DNA of 64,000 bases, taken from positions 1 through 64,000 of the forward strand of contig NZ_QWDD01000003.1 in assembly GCF_003722355.1 (NCBI RefSeq), in the 5' to 3' direction. The notes under the pieces were generated by a model. The model had not been told where the DNA came from, made no database searches, and worked only from the letters and a program-made list of their open reading frames with translations. The translations under genes and the position numbers were made by a program. This stretch comes from Methylocystis hirsuta (GTDB lineage: Bacteria; Pseudomonadota; Alphaproteobacteria; Rhizobiales; Beijerinckiaceae). Positions 63,465 to 64,000 of the stretch are shown piece by piece (position 1 is the first letter of the stretch; each line of letters starts with the position of its first letter).

Positions 63465-64000
63465 TTGAACTACAACCCTCGTCACCCCAGCACGTCGGGC
63501 ATTCTTGAGCCGATCGACGTGCTCTTGGCTGATATCGCTGTCAGCATTCAGCTTTCCAAGACAGAGCACAACAAGGCGGTCGACCGGTTCGAGACCATGC
63601 GCGATTGGATCGATCGTGACGCGAGCCCGCTCCACGGGCTGGTCAGGCTCATGTATCCGCAGGGTTCCATGGCGATCGGCGCCACTATCGCCCGCGTGTC
63701 CGACCGGGAAGAGTACGACATCGACGTCATCGTCGACTTGGACATTCCCGCCAGATCTTCGCCCCAAGCTGTCCTTGACACCTTGCACGAAGCGATCAGG
63801 GGAGAGCCGGGTTCCCGATACTACGGTAAAACCATTCGCCATACCCGCTGCGTATGCGTGACGTACGAAGACGGGATGCATATCGACCTGACGCCCGCCG
63901 TCCTCAGTCCCCAACTGACGCCGCGCATCAGCACGATTTTTCACAGCAAACCCGAAGACTCGCATGTGCAAGATCACTGCCTCTGGGCAAACCCTTGGGG
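63465..64000 (+). CDS. CD-NTase (CBASS-type nucleotidyltransferase), runs off the window
   Basis: An open frame continues past 64000. It has the nucleotidyltransferase signature LMYPQGSMAIGATIARVSDR, then EEYDIDVIVDLDIP (DxD) and later DGMHIDLTPAV (third Asp), with AIRGEPGSRYYGKTIRHTRC between. This matches cGAS/DncV-like enzymes that make cyclic oligonucleotide signals on phage infection and activate an effector. The start is uncertain: TTG 63465 is one choice and the frame is open upstream to at least 63336. The effector gene should lie beyond the window. Divergent from the sigma-like/ImmA operon. Confidence 0.85.
   Translation, partial: MNYNPRHPSTSGILEPIDVLLADIAVSIQLSKTEHNKAVDRFETMRDWIDRDASPLHGLVRLMYPQGSMAIGATIARVSDREEYDIDVIVDLDIPARSSPQAVLDTLHEAIRGEPGSRYYGKTIRHTRCVCVTYEDGMHIDLTPAVLSPQLTPRISTIFHSKPEDSHVQDHCLWANPW

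Noticed and set aside
1..64000. CRISPR arrays, rRNA or complete tRNA genes
   Set aside because: No regularly spaced repeats and no full tRNA or rRNA structure were seen by eye on either strand.

Overview
The window is GC-rich alphaproteobacterial DNA that reads as part of a repABC-type plasmid carrying a heavy load of insertion sequences. RepA, RepB and RepC lie in one operon at 35.5-39.3 kb with a candidate antisense RNA between repB and repC. Typical alphaproteobacterial plasmid genes surround them: ScpB, a DUF1403-type protein, a tyrosine recombinase, a toxin-antitoxin pair, a large ParB-like protein, a fused methylase/helicase and a Toprim protein. Two large molybdopterin formate dehydrogenase proteins (7.6-15.4 kb) would suit a methylotroph or methanotroph such as Methylocystis or Methylosinus. 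That host assignment is inference.

Layout. 0-4.1 kb: a small hypothetical gene, a broken pfkB-type sugar kinase, ftsH with a one-base frameshift, and a cupin scrap. 4.1-6.7 kb: IS21 copy 1, which cuts a conserved gene. 6.7-7.6 kb: small genes and a 48-base perfect inverted repeat. 7.6-15.4 kb: the formate dehydrogenase pair. 15.5-27.4 kb: IS6, IS21 copy 2 (istA broken by a 7-base duplication), IS110 and IS21 copy 3, with small envelope and periplasmic genes between them (OmpA-like, SmbP-like, a small membrane protein and its decayed copy). 27.4-30.0 kb: a Fic protein and a STAND-like ATPase cut by IS21 copy 3. 30.0-42.1 kb: an HMA-domain scrap, IalB-like protein, ScpB, DUF1403, recombinase, toxin-antitoxin pair, repABC, a DUF2493-like protein and a broken DUF6880-like gene. 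42.1-50.9 kb: IS3, then an AT-richer three-gene island (zincin-like protein, 69-residue protein, heme-oxygenase-like protein), then IS66 and IS5. 51.0-59.8 kb: a co-directional plasmid operon (ParB-like, DUF6927-like, methylase/helicase, Toprim). 60.0-64.0 kb: an XRE regulator, an IS256 scrap, a tightly coupled sigma-like / unknown / ImmA-IrrE operon, and divergent from it a CD-NTase gene that runs off the window.

Functional reading. Replication, partitioning and stability functions form the backbone. The formate dehydrogenases are the clearest metabolic cargo. Three clusters look like defence or specialised-product cargo: Fic plus STAND ATPase, CD-NTase beside the ImmA operon, and the zincin / small protein / heme-oxygenase-like island. 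The island is the least recognisable and is my best candidate for an undescribed system.

Caution. About ten genes that otherwise look intact carry one- or two-base indels, some in homopolymers. Either the replicon is decaying or the assembly has residual indel errors. All family names come from reading motifs and memory; no search was run.
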